Shown: piece after piece, positions 60,801-64,000 of the stretch | Layout: each line of letters begins with the position of its first letter | Numbering within the stretch: the first letter of the stretch is position 1 | Made by a program: the position numbers and the translations under genes | Assembly (NCBI RefSeq): GCF_000169375.1 | Contig: NZ_AAXY01000022.1 | Location: 1-64,000 of the forward strand | Reading direction: 5' to 3' | Source: Marinobacter sp. ELB17 | Lineage (GTDB): Bacteria; Pseudomonadota; Gammaproteobacteria; Pseudomonadales; Oleiphilaceae | DNA length: 64,000 bases | Notes under the pieces: generated by a model | What the model saw: the letters and a program-made list of their open reading frames with translations, nothing else | Told to the model about the DNA's origin: nothing | Database searches by the model: none

Positions 60801-62104
60801 CTGTCACTCTCGACCAGTTCGAACGTCGCTGTACCCGTAGGTGAACGTGGCAGTACAGTCAGCGGCACCCGGATTCGGCGCTCCGGCACCGCGGAAAGTG
60901 ACTTGACTGTCTTGCGGGCTCCATCGATGGAGAGACACAAACGACCCTGTGCCTTGTGAGAGACGCGGAACTGAAAACTGTCCAGCGCGGGCGGCACATC
61001 GGTTGGAACTATTCGCTGCGGCACCACGTATTTGAGCGACCCGCCCGCCAGCTCAACCGCGATGCCTGTGGTTAGGCCAGGCAGCTTACCCTCCAGACTT
61101 TGGGCAATCGCATGGCCTACGGCTTTGCCTTCCTGCCAGCTCCAGCCTGCCGTTTCGACCGGCCGAAGCAGATTGCCTGCCGCAAAAAAATCAGGGTCGG
61201 AGCAGCGTCCAAACTGATCGACCACCGGGCCGCCGGTTTGACGGTCAAGCTCGATATGACTACTGAGCAGAATCGCTGATTCCGGCCGGAAATGGCCGCT
61301 GACGATCACACCGTCCGCGTTGAGTCGCTCGATATCGCCGTTAGGCCTGCGAATTGTGACTCCGCTAACGGTGCTTTCACCCTCGATGGTGAGCAATTCA
61401 GTCTTTAACAGTAGCGGAATACCGAGGATCCTGGGCAACCACCTTGCCGGCCAGAAAGCCGTCGTTGAAGCGCCCGGCTCAATCATGGCGACGGGCCGAA
61501 TCCCAAGATGCCTGCAGGTCAGCAAGGCTGAAAAGGAGACCAGTTCCGTGCCAAGGACGACGGGTGCATGGAACGGGGTGATGCCCTCAAGATGAACCAG
61601 GCCCTGCAGGGCGCCGGTAGAAACGACGCCGCCGGGTTTGGTACCACCAATGAAGCGGGCTGCTCTGGATGTTTCACGGGCGCCGGTCGCTATCAGAACG
61701 CGCTGCGCATGAACAACCCTGACGCCCGCATCGCTGGTCACCGTCAACACCGGGCCGCTGGTTAACGACTGAATGCTAACGCCGGTGTGAATTCTGACGC
61801 CGGCCGCCAAAGCCGCCGCAACCAGCCGCCGAGCATAGGCCGGCCCACGCAGCAGCCGGGAAAACTCTCGCAGCCCATAGGGATAGTGATCGCAGTGCCG
61901 CGGAATACCCCCGGCGACAGGCTCTCTGTCGAGCACTACAACCGACTGCACGCCGCAACGCCTGAGTTCGGTCGCAGCGGCCAGGCCGGCAGGTCCGGCG
62001 CCAATGATCACCACATCTGCCTTGTTTTCTGGCCCATACATTCCAGAAAGCCCGTCGGCGCACGCCGGCCCGTGTGCGGCCAGCTGTTCAGTTGATCCCG
62101 GCAT
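60797..62104 (-). CDS. FAD/NAD(P)-binding oxidoreductase (GlpB/HcnB-like) in the kinase operon
   Basis: A 435-residue flavoprotein of the two-dinucleotide-fold type. FAD binding is at DVVIIGAGPAGLAAATELRRCGVQSVVVLDRE, an internal GARETSRAARFIGGTKPGGVVSTGALQGLVHL follows, and a second fold spans APVVLGTELVSFSALLTCRHLG. A later DQFGRCSDPDFFAAGNLLRPVETAGWSWQEG resembles the ending of opine/sarcosine oxidase alpha-type proteins. There is no iron-sulfur cysteine cluster. It overlaps the upstream dehydrogenase gene by 17 bases and the kinase gene by four, so the three are made together. It probably carries electrons from the GlpA-like subunit or acts as a second dehydrogenase subunit. Confidence 0.82.
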   Translation of the reverse strand: MPGSTEQLAAHGPACADGLSGMYGPENKADVVIIGAGPAGLAAATELRRCGVQSVVVLDREPVAGGIPRHCDHYPYGLREFSRLLRGPAYARRLVAAALAAGVRIHTGVSIQSLTSGPVLTVTSDAGVRVVHAQRVLIATGARETSRAARFIGGTKPGGVVSTGALQGLVHLEGITPFHAPVVLGTELVSFSALLTCRHLGIRPVAMIEPGASTTAFWPARWLPRILGIPLLLKTELLTIEGESTVSGVTIRRPNGDIERLNADGVIVSGHFRPESAILLSSHIELDRQTGGPVVDQFGRCSDPDFFAAGNLLRPVETAGWSWQEGKAVGHAIAQSLEGKLPGLTTGIAVELAGGSLKYVVPQRIVPTDVPPALDSFQFRVSHKAQGRLCLSIDGARKTVKSLSAVPERRIRVPLTVLPRSPTGTATFELVESDR

Positions 62105-63497
62105 GAGACCTCACTGTGCTGCCTGCAGCATCGAAGTACGGCTGGGTCATCTTTGCAAGCTCGGCTGAACAGTAGAACCCCTGACACCGGCCCATTGTTG
62201 CCCGTGTCCTGCGCTTGAGCCCGCCGATCGAGCGCACCGCAAGCGGTCCCTCAAGCGCCTCGGTGATTTCGCGCCGAGTGACCAGTTCACAATGGCAGAC
62301 GATGCCCTTGTTTCCCTCACACTGCCAGTCACGTGGGTAGTTCTCGGCAATATTACTGACCCTAGGCCACTGGATAGTTGCCGGTGGCTGAAACGCTTCA
62401 CCCGATTCGAGATACCGCTGGTAAATAAGTTTTGCAGTGCCAAGCGCTGAGCTCAGCCCGGTAGACCGTATGCCTCCAACAGTGATGTAGTTGAGTCCTT
62501 CATGCGCATGTATCTGATAATCCTTGAACTCGGTGGCCGGGCGCAGCCCCGCATACACGGCTGTAACATCATGGTCGGCCAATGCCGGAAGGATTTCTTC
62601 GCCGCGCTGCCGCAACGCGGTCATTGCTGTTTCCGACAGGGCCGCATTGACGCGATCGTCCTGAGCCTCTGCCGTAGGGCCAACAAGCAGGTTGCCGTAG
62701 GCAGTCCTGCAGATCACCACGCCTTTTGTGACGTCATTCGGCACCGGCAGAAGAATATGCTTTACCAATGCCGATGCAGGCTTGTCATAGACAATGAACT
62801 GACCTTTTCTTGGCTTGATGGAGAACCGAGTGCTGCCCGTCAGTTTCTGATCAATAATATCGCCGTACAGGCCGGCGGCATTGATAACCGTCGTGGCTGA
62901 GATCTGTCCCTGAACCGTGTCGAGTTTCCAGCGAACACCGTCGAAGCGACCGCCTTTCACCTCACAATTCCGTTTAATAACAGCCCCATTAGCCAGACCC
63001 TGCAATAGGTAGCCGTAGGGCGCAGACCAAGGATCTATGACGTACTCACGAGGGACTGTAAAACTCGCCTTGACGTGTTCTGCAAGTTCCGGCTCGAGTT
63101 CATGGGTTTGCCCAGCGCTCAGGAACTGAACGTCTTCCACGCCGTTTTCGCGTGCGCGTTCCATTAACATTGGCAGGCGCTGTTCCTCACCCTCTGTCCA
63201 GGCAATGACAAGAGCTCCTGATTTGATCAGTGGCAAGCCCAGGCGTTCGTGGATTTTGAGGTATTCAGCATGGCCAGCTGCAATGCATGAGGCCTCTATG
63301 GAGCCGGGTGGTGCATCAAATCCGGTGTGCAGGATTGCGCTATTGGCCTTGGAGGCGCCATCGAGTATGTCGGGGGCTTTCTCGATGACGACCACGCGCG
63401 CGCCCTCGAGAGTGAACTGCCTGGCGATCGCACAACCAATGACACCCGCGCCGATGACAGCAATATCAAACTGAGAATTCCGGTGATCAGCGCTCAT
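62088..63497 (-). CDS. Glycerol-3-phosphate dehydrogenase-like FAD oxidoreductase (GlpA-type, with BFD-like [2Fe-2S] domain)
   Basis: About 469 residues. A DAO-type FAD domain (DIAVIGAGVIGCAIARQFTLEGARVVVIEKAPDILDGASKANSAILHTGFDAPPGS) with PRKGQFIVYDK and GIRSTGLSSALGTAKL is followed by a BFD-like cysteine domain (IVCHCELVTRREITEALEG and RATMGRCQGFYC). This is the GlpA/GlpD-like arrangement of the anaerobic-type glycerol-3-phosphate dehydrogenase. GGAGGTGCA before the ATG at 63497 decides the start over an earlier frame start at 63515. There is no GlpC-type membrane Fe-S subunit, so its electron acceptor is not clear. Confidence 0.87.
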   Translation of the reverse strand: MSADHRNSQFDIAVIGAGVIGCAIARQFTLEGARVVVIEKAPDILDGASKANSAILHTGFDAPPGSIEASCIAAGHAEYLKIHERLGLPLIKSGALVIAWTEGEEQRLPMLMERARENGVEDVQFLSAGQTHELEPELAEHVKASFTVPREYVIDPWSAPYGYLLQGLANGAVIKRNCEVKGGRFDGVRWKLDTVQGQISATTVINAAGLYGDIIDQKLTGSTRFSIKPRKGQFIVYDKPASALVKHILLPVPNDVTKGVVICRTAYGNLLVGPTAEAQDDRVNAALSETAMTALRQRGEEILPALADHDVTAVYAGLRPATEFKDYQIHAHEGLNYITVGGIRSTGLSSALGTAKLIYQRYLESGEAFQPPATIQWPRVSNIAENYPRDWQCEGNKGIVCHCELVTRREITEALEGPLAVRSIGGLKRRTRATMGRCQGFYCSAELAKMTQPYFDAAGSTVRSHAGIN

Positions 63498-63562
63498 TGC
63501 ACCTCCAGTTTTCAATCCGTAACGACATCTCTTTGCACTATGATGGAACTTATTGCACGTTT

Positions 63563-63601
63563 GTGGTCATTCAGTCAACTTTATGCCCGTATAATGACCA
63601 C
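63563..63601. promoter_or_regulatory. Inverted repeat GTGGTCATT/AATGACCAC in the divergent promoter of the kinase operon
   Basis: A perfect nine-base inverted repeat with a 21-base spacer (arms at 63563-63571 and 63593-63601), between the GlpA-like gene and the DeoR gene. A TATAAT lies at 63590-63595 on the plus strand. DeoR-family repressors often bind such repeated half-sites; this is the best operator candidate for the divergent pair. Confidence 0.45.
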
Positions 63602-63627
63602 TTTATCGGTTATACGTTACTATTTTG

Positions 63628-63655
63628 TTGACATGAATGTTTATCAGTGTATTTA
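63628..63655 (+). promoter_or_regulatory. Candidate sigma-70 promoter of the DeoR gene
   Basis: TTGACA at 63628-63633 and TATTTA at 63650-63655 are separated by 16 bases and end 28 bases before the TTG start of the DeoR gene. This is based on sequence match only. Confidence 0.4.
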
Positions 63656-63683
63656 CTAACGACGTACTAGGGGAATTAATTCT

Positions 63684-64000
63684 TTGAAGCCAAGACAGCG
63701 ACAGCAAATCATCCAGGAATTGATCATTGCTCGGGGCGAGGCGAGTGTCGATAAGCTCGCAGAGCATTTTGGCGTTTCGGCCGAAACAATACGCAGGGAT
63801 CTTGGGGTTTTGGACACATTGGGTGTCATCAAAAAGATTCACGGCGGCGCAGCGCGGGTCAGATTGCACTCTGAGAAGAGTTTTCACGAACGCATGTCTG
63901 AGCGCACCACCGAAAAACGTGTAATCGCGGAAAAAGTAGCCAAACTGATTGAACCGAACGAGACCGTGTTTCTGGATACCGGGTCAAGCACTCTGATCTG
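63684..64000 (+). CDS. DeoR family transcriptional regulator (GlpR-like), N-terminal part
   Basis: The frame starts at a TTG (63684) after AGGGGAA, with an in-frame stop shortly upstream, and is cut by the window edge after about 105 residues. It begins MKPRQRQQIIQELIIARG. The helix-turn-helix is ASVDKLAEHFGVSAETIRRDLGVLDTLGVIKKIHGGA, typical of DeoR/GlpR proteins, and is followed by the start of the sugar-phosphate-binding domain (ETVFLDTGSSTLI). It is divergent from the glycerol-kinase-like/FAD oxidoreductase operon and should repress it until the phosphorylated polyol (glycerol 3-phosphate in GlpR) is present. Confidence 0.88.
   Translation, partial: MKPRQRQQIIQELIIARGEASVDKLAEHFGVSAETIRRDLGVLDTLGVIKKIHGGAARVRLHSEKSFHERMSERTTEKRVIAEKVAKLIEPNETVFLDTGSSTLI

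Noticed and set aside
1..64000. tRNA, rRNA, CRISPR arrays, intact transposases, integrases, prophage genes and toxin-antitoxin pairs
   Set aside because: Looked for on both strands by eye; no repeat-spacer array, recognisable RNA gene or intact mobile-element protein was seen.

Overview
The window looks like a chromosomal segment of a marine-type gammaproteobacterium. The clues are several TRAP and tripartite tricarboxylate (TTT/Tct) transporters, a single-chain indolepyruvate oxidoreductase and moderately GC-rich coding sequence. The genus cannot be fixed by reading; a Marinobacter/Halomonas/Pseudomonas-like host is a guess. I see no rRNA, tRNA, CRISPR, phage or replication-origin genes. Almost everything is catabolism of small organic acids, amino acids and C2/C3 compounds, arranged as separate transporter-regulator-enzyme cassettes.

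Left part (1-9.4 kb): a sugar-acid cassette. It holds a truncated 2-hydroxyacid reductase, a DapA-family aldolase, an enolase-superfamily dehydratase and a TctABC importer. Divergent from these are an IlvD/Edd-family dehydratase, a GntR regulator, a fumarylacetoacetate-hydrolase-family protein and a VOC protein. At 9.5-17.0 kb lies a tartrate cassette: D(-)-tartrate dehydratase, two tartrate/isopropylmalate-type dehydrogenases, a fused TctA-TctB permease, a TctC binding protein and a divergent LysR regulator. At 17.3-19.7 kb is a membrane PQQ dehydrogenase. At 19.9-26.7 kb is an aromatic amino acid cassette (sodium symporter, aromatic aminotransferase, indolepyruvate ferredoxin oxidoreductase, divergent Lrp). 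At 27.0-30.0 kb is a TRAP transporter.

Middle (30.25-38.45 kb): an AT-richer island bounded by two 89-bp direct repeats about 89% identical. It carries a LysR regulator, an aldehyde dehydrogenase, a ThDP enzyme, a RidA protein, a DadA-like amine oxidoreductase and a histone-deacetylase-fold amidohydrolase. Together they read as a deacetylate, oxidise, decarboxylate, oxidise route for an N-acetylated amino compound of unknown identity.

Right part (38.8-55.5 kb): a glycolate/glyoxylate region. A fused FAD/Fe-S 2-hydroxyacid dehydrogenase and a serine-glyoxylate-type aminotransferase are followed by a CoA-transferase, an enoyl-CoA hydratase-family protein, a TRAP system, a GlcG-like protein and a GntR regulator. 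Next comes a complete beta-hydroxyaspartate cycle operon, bhcABCD, with its divergent IclR regulator bhcR. This turns glyoxylate into aspartate and oxaloacetate without carbon loss. The end of the window has a 101-residue unknown protein, a LysR gene, ethanolamine ammonia-lyase (eutBC), and a glycerol-kinase-like/FAD-dehydrogenase operon with a divergent DeoR regulator cut by the window edge.

The strongest leads are the bhc regulon with two candidate BhcR operators, a TTTTGAATTC-type motif shared by three promoters around the TRAP/CoA-transferase genes, and the repeat-flanked deacetylase island.
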